Below are positions 1 through 11,899 of a stretch of DNA of 64,000 nt, in pieces. Under the pieces are notes generated by a model. That model saw nothing but the letters and a program-made list of their open reading frames with translations. It did no database searches and was not told the DNA's origin. The stretch's first letter is position 1; each line of letters starts with the position of its first letter. The DNA is taken from positions 1-64,000 of the forward strand of contig VWZX01002556.1 in NCBI GenBank assembly GCA_013399015.1, written 5' to 3'. Made by a program: the position numbers and the translations under genes. The stretch comes from Galbula dea. Taxonomy: Eukaryota > Chordata > Aves > Piciformes > Galbulidae.

Positions 1-400
1 ACAGCCTGCTCTTGAGCCCTCGATACCTCATCCTTAAGAAGTGTCTAGCCTTCCTGGATTCCTACGTCCCTCAATACTCTCTCCCACAGAATACTGGAAA
101 CCAAGCTACTAAACAAATTAAAGTCTGCCCTATGGAAGTCAAGGATAGGAGTTTTACTATTCCCCTTCCTAACCTCTCTAAAAACAGAGAACCTAACTCA
201 TGGTCACTCTGCCCAACTCGACCTCCAACCAAGACATCTCCTACAAGCCCTTCCCTATTCACAAGGAGTAGGTCCAGTAAAGCCCTCTCCCTGGTTGGTT
301 CACCCACCAGCTGCATAAGGAAGTTATCCTTGACACACTCCAGAAACCTACCAGACTGTTCCTTTGCTGCTGTGTTGTAATTCCAGCAGATATCAGGGAA
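1..400 (-). mobile_element. CR1 LINE fragment: ORF2 endonuclease domain C-terminal part
   Basis: Read on the minus strand, this stretch gives PDICWNYNTAAKEQSGRFLE, then VKDNFLMQLVGEPTRERALL, then DLLLVNREGLVGD and GQSDHEL. These are typical of the APE-type endonuclease of bird CR1 ORF2. SDH is the conserved C-terminal catalytic motif that nicks target DNA. Past it, frameshifts and a stop break the reading, with DVGIQEG and DEVSRAQEQAV still recognisable toward the window edge. The element continues to the left beyond position 1. It is a dead copy in the intron after the stalk exon, in the same orientation as NRXN3, and it ends against a short AAAT run at about 401-412. Confidence 0.85.
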
Positions 401-807
401 ATAAATAAATAAAGTTGTTATACTTTCACTAGAGGTCGTCTTCAGGGAAAAAAAGAGGACCTTTTGACCAAATTAAAATTTGTGCAAATCTCTGTGTAAG
501 GCTTGCACACTGAGATGCCCAACCATCTCACTGGATGTTAGCAGAACATCCATATACAACATAAAGAAGCTTTTTCTGCTTACCTGACCTGGCTCTTTTT
601 ACACTGAGAATGAGTTTCCCTGCTCTGAAACACTTACTGGAAAAGAGCTGTTGCAAGTGAGAGGAATAGGTGCTTTTTAGATGATCTCAGTACAAGTGTG
701 TGATACTGCAGCTCTGCCTGACTTTTAACTGCTGTGAAAGAAGTCAAGGAGCCTCAGATATCACTGTCAGCAGTTGTACTGAACTGAATCTTTGCCAGCT
801 TGGGGGG

Positions 808-839
808 AAAAAAAAAAAAAAAAGAAAAAAGAAAAGAGG
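808..839. repeat. A-rich low-complexity tract
   Basis: A run of sixteen A is followed by GAAAAAAGAAAAGAGG after GGGGGG. It is simple sequence. Confidence 0.9.
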
Positions 840-2777
840 ACTTCTCTTTATTCCTCAGGAAGATGAAGTGTTGAACAAAGCAGAGATTAAATAGTAGAAC
901 AACCACATGGCTTCCCTCCTCTCCAAACCTTTGTCTATCCAAACTAGAGCTGCTAGAACCAGCAGCCTATCATCTATAAGTGATGTCACTCTCCATCTGT
1001 AAATCTTGCTGTCTCCTTCCCATATCTCTATGGGATAGATGTATCTCATCCCCTGGATCTTAGTTCTTTATCTGCATCCACTTTCATACATTTAACCATT
1101 AGAGCACTCCCACCACTTTCTACTCTCTGGTTCACACCATCTAATAAACTACTGTTATTCCCTGGAAGTGTCCTTACCCACACATCAGTTTCCTTAGCAC
1201 ATCCTACCTGTGGCACAACAAAATGGGCAACACAGCACCAGTGAAAAGCTCTCAAAGCAATTATTAGGGAAGATAGTCCCTTCATGAGTCATTATAAAGG
1301 TGAAAAGCCAACAGACCAAATTTTTCCAAAAACATACTGTAAGAAACAGGAAAGGAAACATTTGCATTCCATGCAATACCAGGAAAAATTAAATCCAACT
1401 CCTCACCCCTTTGGTTTTGTTTTTCTGTTGAAATTCTGTGGAAACAAACTCTTACATTTCAGAATATAATAGAAGTAATTTTGCAATCAAAATTAACATC
1501 CCACCTACTTATATGCCATCTAAGGGAGGAAAGGATTGATGGTTTTATAGCCTGTCTTGCTAATCACTACTGTTACGAGCTGTAACATGACAGCCATATC
1601 TTGCAAACCAGTGACAATTCACCCCACAGATGAAAAAGAAACTTGCAGAAATCCTTCTGTTTCTACTTGTTAACACCACCACTATTCTACAGAAAACCCA
1701 AAGCATTAATTACAAGGTTTCAGAAAGTGGGTCTGCCACAACAGCATGAATGTGTTCCTAATTTCTGCATATTTATTCAAACATGAGCTAGGAAAGGTAA
1801 GACATACATTCCCACCTCTCAGCCAATCTTGTTAAAAAACCCAGACAAATAAAATGGAACTTACATGCTCTGGAAATATTTTGGCATTGTCTACAGCTTC
1901 TAAGTATTTCCCTGAAGTATATAAATAGCAAGTAGAGCAGATACGCTATAATGAAATGTAAGCCAATCCTCCAGCTATATTTGAGCTATAATCATTGATT
2001 CTATTCCATTTATTTCCAAGCAGTTGCTTTTGCAATATTGGATCTCTTAATCACATATTGTCACTGCACAACCATACCAGAACAACACACTTGTCATATT
2101 CTTTCATTTGGCTTGTGATGAAATGTATGGTCAACTACAGTAGCTTTAGTTCCTGAGTACTGTATTAATTAGATTTTGAAAACAATCTTCCATGTGACTT
2201 TCAAGAAACCTTTTTGGCAGGGCAAATGACATCTCTAAATACACAAAGGGTTCTTATGCCTTGAACAAAACCCAAACACACTGATGCTATTGAGGGTACT
2301 CTCTGAGAAATGTACGATTCCCTGCCTGTTCGAAGAGGGCAGGTATCAGTTTACTAAACTGTTATTACAGCTTGTTTTCCTTTTATTACAGAAAAGGGCA
2401 AGCTTTTTGCTCACCTAAAATCAAGCAAATATTTCAATATGTTCTTGATCAAGATGAAAAAAAAATCATCAGAGAAAATTTTAAAAAGGGCTGAAATTCT
2501 AGACAAGTGCTAGACAAGCACCTCTTTCATTTGCTGGGCCAAATCATCATTTCCAAAGTTCACAGTAGAACAGAACTGAATACATGTGTCAAAAACATCA
2601 GCTGAGATTTTGCTGCAAGTCCCACATAATTAGATCTACAGATTAAAGGCAATGTAAACTCAGCCCCTGTAGAAATTAATCAGCTAGCTGAGGTAACTGT
2701 AAACTACTAGAGTGAAGAAATAAGACAATGTGGGTCCCAGCAGAACACACAGAAAAGTGGCTGAAGTAACTATGCTA

Positions 2778-2825
2778 CTACATAAAAACATAAAAACTAC
2801 ATAAAAACATAAACTACATAAAAAC
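2778..2825. repeat. Short imperfect tandem repeat, CTACATAAAAACATAAA units
   Basis: Units of 19, 17 and 12 bases start at 2778, 2797 and 2814 and share CTACATAAAAAC. It is a small minisatellite with no coding meaning. Confidence 0.85.
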
Positions 2826-4435
2826 AGGTTATTCAAAGAATGAGTGTAAACTCTATTTTGAGAAATCACACTATGCTTCAACTTGTGGCACTCAAATTTG
2901 CCACACACATTCAACCAAGTCCCTTCCCTGGAACCATGAAAGAGTAGTCTCCATGCCAACAATGGTTAGCAAGTTAAATGTTCAAATACCACTGGTGATA
3001 ATGTCAACAAATAACAGCATACACCAGCATATGCATGAGCTGTTTTATAAATACTATATTGTTTATTACTGTAATTGTGCTTAGCAGAAATACAAGTCTG
3101 AGTTTATTTCCATAATCAGTACTTGTCAGCACTTGGGAGTGTAGTCTGGAAAAACAGCATTACAGTAAAATCACATCCTCTTTTTGGATGGATACTGAAC
3201 TTCTGGTTCACTATGGCACTTCCAGACATACAGCACACCTGCCTTCTGCAGAAAGTGAACTAAATAATAAAAACATAGGGTTATATTTTAGGTTGTATAA
3301 ACTTTATAGGTAATCTGAATATCCTGAACACTATATCAAAAAAAAATAATTTGAACACACCACTCCTCCATCTAACAATTAGTCAAAATTTGGAGAACAT
3401 TTTAATCCCTTTCCCATACAGAACATTATCATATCGTATACATGTTTCTGGCTAGGTAGCTACACATTACATGCCAAAGAGTCTATATTTCAGTGTGCAC
3501 TAAATCTATTTGTGTTCTCCATACTTGTGAAGTATTTAGTGGTCATTTGGTATTCTTGAATTAACCACTCTGAAACTTAGACAAACAGTACTTAGCATGA
3601 AATTTTTCCTATCCCACATTTGGATTCTGGCTTCCAAACACTGCTTCTTTCTCTGCCCAAAACTTGTTACCATTTATGCATCATAGAAGAGATGTGACTG
3701 TGAATAAGAAAATACCATTTGGGGAATTTTGAGGCAGCAACACAACTTTACCATCTCACTCGACAGGACCGTAGTGCAGGAGAAAGGATTCCACTCAAAG
3801 ATGGTACATGTTGGGGGCTTTGGACTTTTTAAGAACAAATAGTTGAGGAAGAAGTAGAAAAGAAGTAGAAAAGAGCCAGACTGTCTAATTCTCAGCAGTA
3901 GCAATGGGCCTTTAATGGGTCAGTCTTTAAAGCAGACTCATCAAAATCTCTTTTTTTCATTAGAGCTTTGCAGTCTTTGGATGAAAATGTCACTAGTGAC
4001 TTATAACAAGCAAAAACTAAATTAAAGGCCAATTTCTTTCCCCCTCCAAATTATTATCTATGAGTGTAAAAGAAAGTAACTAGGCAAGACCACGAGTGAG
4101 ACAATTTTATTTGTCTAAGCTGACAGCGAAAGTCTAATTAGACTGACAAATCTTCTGTGCTATTTTCCTTTGTGATATACACTGCGAGAAAGGATTTAGC
4201 CTGAAGCTGCACATTATGGAAAGACATTAATCAAGATTATTGGACCCTCAATAGAAAACACAGTTAAAGGCTGGAAAGCCTAATGGTTAAAATAAAAGGT
4301 TGACAACCTTATTCTGAGTCATGTCAATGGGCTGGACTCTCTGTATGGATAATGGGAAGATCCCCCCCTCTATTCTTTAGAGAAAACATACTGCATATTA
4401 TTTATCTCTCTCATTCTGTGGCTCTAAGATCATAG

Positions 4436-4526
4436 CTGATATGGTTTAATGGGCATGGCAGTATCGAGTTGACAATTGAACTTGATGATCTCAGAGGCCT
4501 TCTTCAACCTTAATGATTCAGTGATT
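4436..4526 (+). mobile_element. CR1 LINE 3' tail fragment
   Basis: About 90 bp resemble the CR1 3' end: GGTTTAATGGGCATGGCAG, then GAACTTGATGATCTCAGAGG, ending TTCAACCTTAATGATTCAGT. The terminal words match the CR1 tail better preserved at 24755-24861. It is a 5'-truncated copy with no coding capacity. Confidence 0.7.
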
Positions 4527-7500
4527 ATCCTCATCTCAAGAAGCTGAAGCCTGCACTGGACAAGTGACAGCACATTTTCTGGTTCCTCATGGAGTATATA
4601 GTTCATCTGCCCTCCTAGAAGGGTTCTGATCTATTTTTCACAGAAAAACTGTCCGTGATTTTGGTCTTGACACCCCTGCCACCCATGTCATAGGGTAGAT
4701 GTATTAGGGACTGCCCTCAGTCAATGGGCTCAAGGGCTTCCAGGAGCTTATCTGGAGCAGTTCTCCTTAGAGATTGGCTTCACTGAACTGAATGCGTTTC
4801 GAACTGAAGACTCATGTATCACCATGCGTGCTTTTCTAGATTAGCTTTAGTTAATTACTAGTAGTAATTAACTTCAAAGATATCTTTACACAAATTATTT
4901 GAAAATGGAATGACCCAGCTGTGAACTGGACAGAATGTACTGCCATGAGAGCATATGGAGAGTCTCCTAAATAGCTCTGAGTAGTGATTCACTAAATAAA
5001 TTCTAAGCATATAAGCAGCTGACATAGAAGCAGAAGTCAAGAGAATGAGTATCACTTTAATTTGCTTTCACAGAAGTCTCCCAAACCCATAAATCCCTGA
5101 ACCACTTCAGTAATAATTGAAGCTGTGCTTTAAATCATGAAATAGGGGCATGTGGGATCCAGGACCTTTAACAATTGCTAACGAAGTAACTCTGTGAGAA
5201 ACATGGCAGCCTTGCAAGGAGATAGCGTGGCACAGAGTACAGCTACTCTCACCTAATAGCATGCACAGCATGCTACTGTACCACATTCAAAAGCTAATGG
5301 CTTGTCTTCGAGGCCTTTGTAGAGTAATATGGCAAAGCAGAAGTCCTGGAGAGGATGTTATTACCATAAAAGAGTCTGTGATAATAATCACAGACAGAAA
5401 TAGGGCCCTGAGACAGGCAGCAGGAATTTAGTATAACACACGTCACTTCTGAACAGACCAAACTTAACATCCAGAACAAAACCACATGTGAGAAAGTCAA
5501 ATCAGCTTTTCTACTCAGGGGCAGCAGAGCACAAGCACTATTTGCAACTCACTGAAACAAACACAAATTGAAACTCCTTTTCCTCCCTTATTTTCAGTTA
5601 ACAGGAAAAGGTCAGCTCTTGTTTTCTTCCTTGGAGGTTTCTCTAAAGGATATTTGAATCACAGAAACCTTCCTATCAGTGTAGAGTACTGTCATACATC
5701 TCAACTGTTTCTCACTCAAATCCTGCCTGTCCTCCACTGATCTGACTTCCACTGCCTTGCAGAAATATTATTATATGTTTTAAAACAAAATGAAGTTATA
5801 TAGATTTTAAATGCTAATATCACTGCCACTGGGTATTTCCAGTAATACTTTTCTCTCAATTCCCTTTGTCTTGGTTGTTTGTCCAAGACTACATCCCACA
5901 TTTCGGATCTTCATAAATTGAAAAGCCTGTCATTTGTCTGTGCATATACTGTGTATTTTTAAAGCACTTCATTTTCCCAGCTGTTTCTGTCTAACCATGC
6001 TCTAAAATACTTCTGGCAGTACTCAGACTACATAGCTGCAGAAGGTATCTTAGCATACATTACAAATATGAAGAAATCTCTGCAGTTATCATGCTTTTCT
6101 GTACTTCCTTAACAAGTTATATGTAGAACTAGATTCTACTGAAATTCCCCTGGATTTTGTATCACTTTGGGATTACAGACTTGACATCCTGCATGAGGTT
6201 TATATGCATTTTAAAAAAAAGTTTTAGTTACTTGCATATAAAAATGAGTAATAGAACGTCACAGATACTTCACATACAGTAATAATAATGATTCTTTATC
6301 CCAATTCTTGCTATTTTGCATTAGATACTTCACTTTTATTTCTACCATGCTTGGTATTTCTACAGTGGGCCAGTACCCTTCTGTGCTTAGTGTACAAATG
6401 CAGAATAAAAAGTGTATTTTGAATCCAAGGAGTCTGCAAACTAAGCATAAAACAAGATATCACACATGGAGACAGAAAAATGGATATGAAAACAAAAAAT
6501 GTGACAATAATGATCAGCGTAATAAACACCTGCCTTAGACCATCATCAGCCTAAGCTCTGAGAAGTTTTTGGCATACATAATAATGAAAAGAGGGTTTCA
6601 GTGGGACTGGAAAAATAATGTGCTGTTGCCTTTGGATGTTATCAGTAAGTAGAAAGATTCTTACAATCACATCCAATAAGTGAGGAAAAAAAAAATGCTT
6701 GAATCATGCTGATCAGAATGGGGAGAAAAGAGACTAAACTGTGAATGGCCTTGAAAGTGATGAAAAATTGTTTGTTTCTGAGTACAAAAGAGAAGAGAAA
6801 GCTGGAGCAAGGTAATAACTAACTGTATCTGTACTGCTCATAGCCTTAGGTAGCTATATTTTACATTCCCCAAAGAATAAACTTGTTCTATTAGATCTTT
6901 CCACCATTTAGATCTAAAATTGTAAGTAGGCTTGACAATGGGGATGTCGAACACAACCAAGATAAAATAACCATTAGGCATCTGAAAACCACAGCTGAAG
7001 ATACTGCCCAAACAGAAAAATACAATTTCTTCTCACTTTCAGTGCACAAATAACACAACTTAAGCTGGCAGAATCAAATTCTACCAAGAGTAAGGAATAA
7101 AGGTGAGCCACCTGTGCTGTGACAGCAATAAAATGGCCTGCTATTGAAATGCAGAAAGTTGTAATGGAGGTACATATTGACCTTTATCTTTCTTTCAGTG
7201 GGTAGCATGAAGTGTCAAAGAGTTATTGCTTTAATATCGGCTGAGATGAGGCCATTTGTTGTGGTGCATGCGAATCCAGGAAATCACTGCTCTAGCCATG
7301 TTTTTAGAAGCACTTTGACACTTTATTAAATCTTCTTGATGCTCTTTCAGCACACAGTGGTCTCTACAGGCTGAGTGAACTGCCACATAGGCTATGGGGT
7401 AAACTTTCTGGAAGAGTTCCTCTTCAAGTAAGCCAGGGTCATTTCCAGCTCGACCCAGCCCACAAAGGTCCAGTGTTACACTTCTATAGATAAACACAGC

Positions 7501-7863
7501 TCTCCTGCCTTTATAAATCATAGAAAATCTCCGATAAACTAACAAGAGCAGGGTGAGGACCATAAACTTTATTCTTCTGGAGATGTAATCATACAAAGAT
7601 TTTCTCTAAAATTAGGGTTAGCCACTGAGAAGAAGGAACTGTAATTCTTTCTAAGTTTATGACAAACAGTGACCAAATCTGGGGTGACTTCATAACCTCA
7701 GTTAGCTGAGACTTTATAAATCACCTATTCGGTGTTTGAGACTAATAACTCAATTAATCGCAGTCCTGCTGTCAAATGATTTACAGAGAACCAAAGACAG
7801 CAACGTTAAATCTTGGCTTGGAATTATTTAATAGCTGTAAATTCCATTGCAGCCAGAGGTACC

Positions 7864-8386
7864 TCACAGAATCACAGAATGGTTGTGGTCAGAAGGGACC
7901 TCTGGAGGTCATCTGGTCCAACCTCCCTGCTCAGGCAGAGTCACCCAGAGCCAGTTGCCAAGGACCACGTGCAGATGACTTTTGGATATTTACATGCATG
8001 GACATTGCACAACTGCTCTGGGCAACCTGTCCCAAAGCTCAGTCACCTTCACAGCAAAAAAGTGTTTCCTGATGTTTAGAAGGAAACTCCTGTGTTTCGG
8101 TTTGTGTCCATTGCCTCTATTGCCTCTGGTCCTGTCCCTGGGCACTGCTGTTGTCTGTACCTCCTCCCTTCACATATCTGTACACGTTAATAAGATTCCC
8201 CCTCTGAGCCTTGTCTTCTCTAGCCTGAACAGTCCTAGCTGTCTTAGACTTTTCTTATAGGACAAATGCTCCAATCCCTTGATCACCTTAGAGGCCCTTT
8301 GCTGGAGTCTCTCCGGAAGCTCCATCTCTCTTTTGTACTGAGAAGCCCAGAACCGGACACGATACTCCAGGTGTGGCCTGACCTCC
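7864..8386 (-). mobile_element. CR1 LINE, 3' part, old copy
   Basis: The plus strand starts TCACAGAATCACAGAATGG and continues AGGTCATCTGGTCCAACCT, the reverse complement of the CR1 3' end. It then runs through AACTGCTCTGGGCAACCTG and CAGCAAAAAAGTGTTTCCTG to ACACGATACTCCAGGTGTGG, the antisense of the reverse-transcriptase C-terminal region. Many substitutions and small indels leave no open frame. The orientation matches NRXN3. Confidence 0.9.
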
Positions 8387-8490
8387 TACACAATTAATAG
8401 GATGATTTTTGTGTTTTCTCACCCCAAGTGACCAGAACTAGATAAAAAGAATGGTCACATACACACAAACACAATCAATTACTGATTAGA

Positions 8491-8558
8491 CCTTCTGAAG
8501 CAGTTAGAAAGCAAGCATCCAACCCCTTCTGAAGCAGTTAGAAAGCAAGCATCCAACC
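8491..8558. repeat. Perfect 34-bp tandem duplication
   Basis: Two adjacent identical units, 8491-8524 and 8525-8558, begin CCTTCTGAAGCAGTTAGAAA and end GCAAGCATCCAACC. Their identity suggests a recent slippage or repair duplication in the gap between two CR1 copies. Confidence 0.95.
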
Positions 8559-8770
8559 CATATGATTACAGATTTCCAAGTCCCTGATTTCATTAATGTC
8601 TTCTGTCCCAAGCAGCAGAAATTGTTTCAGAGAAGCAGAGAGAATAATTTAAATTTTTTTCTTCAACAAGACAACAATATACCTTTATCTGGAGGTTAAC
8701 TAAAGGCACACTCTGATCAATAATCACTCATCAGTGTCTTAGCCAGTGTATGATGGCATCAATAAAAGTA

Positions 8771-9552
8771 CATCACATAATCATTACAGTTGGAAAGGAC
8801 CCTCAAGATCATCTAGTCCAACCGATAGCCCTACACTACTCTTATCCCTAAATCATCCCCTGAAGAAACATATCTATCCTCTTCTTAAAAACCTCCAGGG
8901 ATGGTGACTCCACCACCCCCCTGGGCAGCCTATTCCAATATCTAACCACTCCTTCAGTAAAGAAATTCTTCCTAATATCTAATCTAAACCTACTCTGGCA
9001 CAACTTAAGCCCATTCCCTCTAGTCCTGTCACTAGTCACAAGGGAGAAGAGGCCAACACCCGCCTCCCTAGAATGACCTTTCAAGTAGCTGAAGAGAGCG
9101 ATAAGGTCTCCCCTCAACCTCCTCTTCACCAGGCTAAACAACCCCAGCTCCCTAAGCCTCTCCTCATAAGGCCTGTTCTCCAGACTCCTGATTAGCTTAG
9201 TTGCCCTTCTCTGCACCCTCTCCAGTACCTCAATGTCCTTCCTATACTGCGGTGCCCAAAACTGCACACAATACTCGAGGTGTGGCCTCACCAGTGCCGA
9301 GTACAGTGGCAAGATCACCTCCCTGCTCCTGCTGGTCACACTATTCCTGATACAAGCCAGGATGCCATTGGCCTTCTTAGCCACCTGGGCACACTGCTCA
9401 TGTTCAGCCAGCTGTCAATCAGCACCCCTAGGTCCTTCTCTGCTGGGGAGCTCTCCAGACACTCCTTCCTGAGCCGGTAGCGCTGCTGGGGGTTATTACG
9501 ACCAAAATGCAGGACTCTACATTTACCCTTACTTACCCTTAAATGTTTCACC
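8771..9552 (-). mobile_element. CR1 LINE, reverse-transcriptase C-terminus and 3' UTR, well preserved
   Basis: The minus strand keeps a 178-codon open frame (9384-8848). It carries the hallmark CR1 ORF2 tail: AKKANGILACIRNSV, LYSALVRPHLEYCVQFWAPQ, VLERVQRRATKLI, SYLKGHSREAG, RTRGNGLKL and FFTEGVVRYWNRLPRGV. A second frame (9551-9336) holds GKCRVLHFGRNN and SSPAEKDLGVLIDSWLNMS. The two are joined by a small deletion of about 4 bases in the MSQQCAQVAKK region, which puts them out of frame. A 3' UTR of about 75 bp follows the stop. It is a 5'-truncated copy inserted into the intron, and looks younger than its neighbour at 7864-8386. Confidence 0.93.
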
Positions 9553-10393
9553 CTAGCTGATAAAATTATAATATAGCACTGAAATAATTTTCAAAATCTG
9601 ATACTGTCCTAAGATGGGTTATTTACATGATTCCTTTTTTTTTGCACAGACAAGGAAAGCAAATTTAAGGTGTTTATTTCTAACCAGTACCATATTCTGG
9701 CTACCACATAAGCGAATCCAAACCCACTCCATTTGGAGGACTGAAAACACAAAACTGGCACAATTAAGCCAGAATATCTGAAATTCAGGGGCTTTTTTTG
9801 TAGGAGATTTTTTTACCAAGGATGTTGGAACTGCTCTATTTGCAGCAGGTACATTTTGCAAGAAACTATCTTGAAAATGTTCCTTCAACATCTTCTATGG
9901 GAGGGCTATAAAACGAAAATGAAAAATGGCTCTACCTGGAAGTAATGCTCCATTGCTTTTCTCCCCATTATGAACTTCACTGTTGTAGCAGTACATACTG
10001 TCATAATAATACATAACCATATAACCACCTCCCATTAAGCTTTGTAACTCTCTCAGGAATACATTTCCCCACAAATAGAACTGTGGAAACATAGTTAAAA
10101 TTGTTCTTCAGTCTTCACACCGGGGCAATCTTACTTACATAAATGGGATTACACTAGAACAGCTGCAAAATCTGTCCTTATTATTATATACACGTGCCAT
10201 AATAATTCATCCAAGTGTTTTTTCACCAAGACAGGAGAATATTTTGCGGTGATTTACCCTATACAGCATTACTAAATTAAAATGTTACATGGACTGTGAT
10301 TCAGAGAACATGGCTCCCATGAACTTACAAGACAGCATAGAAACAAAAGACTAATTAAGAACCCAAGGAAATATAGAAGACTAATTGACTCAC

Positions 10394-10701
10394 CTGGATG
10401 CTGGGTGGCGAACGGTTTTTTCGGGTTGTAGTGGTTGCCATCGTAGTCGTGGTTTCCATGACTGTAGTAGACATTTCCGGTGGCATGGAGGTTGTGGGTG
10501 TTGTTCCCAAGATGGAAGGGACTTCCCCAACGAGTCGGACACTTCCATTGATTTTAATATTGGGGTTGTTCTCTGCTGCCATGTTCAACACTTTCAAGCC
10601 ATTGTAATAGAGACCGGAGAGCTGGCCTTGGAAGAGACGCCCTCTGTCCTTCCCTCCAATGGCTATTTGCGCCTGGGTGTTGAAGATCGTTAACTGTCGT
10701 C
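10394..10701 (-). CDS. NRXN3: Neurexin-3 exon: end of last LNS domain and start of stalk
   Basis: This internal exon is 308 bp: two bases finishing a Gly codon plus 102 codons. The acceptor is CACCCCCCTTCACTAG and the donor is CCAG followed by GTGAGT. It opens RQLTIFNTQAQ, where I and N of TIFN correspond to residues that help bind calcium in the neurexin LNS domain. It continues with FQGQLSGLYYNGLKVLNMAA and an NGS sequon at residues 51-53, which closes the fold. From about residue 61 it becomes the Ser/Thr/Pro-rich stalk, with runs of four Thr, carried on cell-surface neurexin before the membrane span. The phrases NNPNIKINGSVRLVGEV and SILGTT identify NRXN3. The exon ends in phase 0 at SIQ. 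If the intron were retained, translation would add 12 residues and stop at 10355-10357. The next stalk exon is not in the window. Confidence 0.97.
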
Positions 10702-11839
10702 CTAGTGAAGGGGGGTGAATAACATTATTGCCAGACATTTCCTTGACTTTGCATCTTACATTGATTCCTGGCCAGAAATGACGGACAACAAAGAAGTAGA
10801 TTCATTCTTGGTAGTGTTTATGATAACTGTAGAAATACGGAAATGTACTCGCTGAAGGTCATTAATAAGAAAGGGTCTGAAAGTAAGGGCAGTTAAAACT
10901 GAACTTCATACTTCATCATCCACTCACACATTAAAATTCTGGAGGAGCTTTGACTCAGTCAGAAATTTTAATCCACTCTTTTAGAGTTGGACCCATTTTA
11001 AACTACAAATAAAGCTATTTTTCTACTATCAATTCAGATTGTAGTACCTGTCAAGTTTTAGACCATAAATAAACCTTCTGTTTTGACTGGTCAAAGGATG
11101 GGAGTAACTCATAAAGCCATTTTCAATAATGCAAAGGTTTTAGGGGGTGGCTTGAGGACAGGAAAACATCAGAAAAAAATTGAGGGTGATATAAGGACAG
11201 TGTAGGAATCTTAGGATAGGATCAGTCATGATCTTCAACCTGCAAATTTTGTGTTGTGAAGGCTCACAAATCTAAAACAAAACATCAAATGCAAACATTT
11301 GAGATGTCTCTGAAAGAGCAAAGTTTATGAAATAGTGAGGATAACATGGTGCTCAGATAATTAAACCCCAGAAGGCCTTACATGTGACTTCCCTCTTACA
11401 GACAGTGAAATGCAAACGTAGGCAGCTTAAGTAGTTTACTCAAGATCACACCCTAAGTGTTAGGAGTGGTCTAATATCGTACGTATCACTGCAAAGGCAG
11501 TGCCTATAATTTCACTGATTCTCAGAAGATACGGGGCATGCCATCTGAAATCTGTTGAATTCACAGACAACCAGACTGGACAGAGCTCAGAAGGGTTATC
11601 AATGTAGCATTAAATCAATCATTATTCAAATATCTACTGCATTTCCCCATTTTTATGAAGCTTGCAACACGTCCCCAACCCATTCCCACTCCCGAGTTCT
11701 CACTCACCACTTCCTCTCTCTAGTCAGCCCTGATGAGAGGTGCAAAATGCCACCATGTAGCAAAGCACAGCCTATAACCCACTGCTTATTCCTTCACAGT
11801 CAGTCGTTAGAGTAGATTAGAATACAAGGGGGAGCTCAC

Positions 11840-11899
11840 CAATTTTGGTGGTCGTCGTGACAGGTCTCGAAGTCAAGTGGTGATGCGGTGTTGCATCAT
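11840..11899 (-). other. Candidate undescribed NRXN3 cassette exon between SS4 and the stalk exon
   Basis: This 60-bp block lies in the 6-kb intron, in NRXN3 sense. It follows a long pyrimidine tract (TTTCTTCTCTTGTCCTCG, then TTCTCTTCCCC) and the first AG after it (CACCATAAG), and is followed by the good donor GTGAGC. It starts and ends in phase 1, exactly as needed between the SS4 exon (or the exon at 38553) and the exon at 10701. In that phase it is open and encodes 20 residues, DDATPHHHLT followed by SRPVTTTTKI, then the Gly codon is restored. It holds four CpGs in an otherwise CpG-poor intron. I do not recall a known neurexin exon with this sequence. The AAG acceptor is not ideal. It could still be a chance pseudo-exon. 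Confidence 0.4.

Larger units (their letters stand above)
413..10393 (-). other. NRXN3: NRXN3 intron after the stalk exon (incomplete, to window edge)
   Basis: The intron starts GTGAGT at 10393 and runs past position 1. Apart from the CR1 copies, the 34-bp duplication and simple repeats listed separately, I see only AT-rich sequence. The next stalk exon (the acidic SDDEDF region in the family) was looked for on the minus strand and not found. The minus-strand open frame at 7231-7596 (121 codons) is the longest non-CR1 frame here and matches nothing I know. Confidence 0.8.

Noticed and set aside
7231..7596. 121-codon minus-strand open frame in NRXN3 sense
   Set aside because: The text matches no family I know, no convincing splice sites frame it, and frames of this size occur by chance over 64 kb. 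A translated search would settle it.
7776..8260. Several overlapping plus-strand open frames
   Set aside because: They are antisense shadows of the CR1 copy at 7864-8386.
9233..9480. Plus-strand open frames of 66-79 codons
   Set aside because: They are antisense to the CR1 reverse-transcriptase frame on the minus strand.
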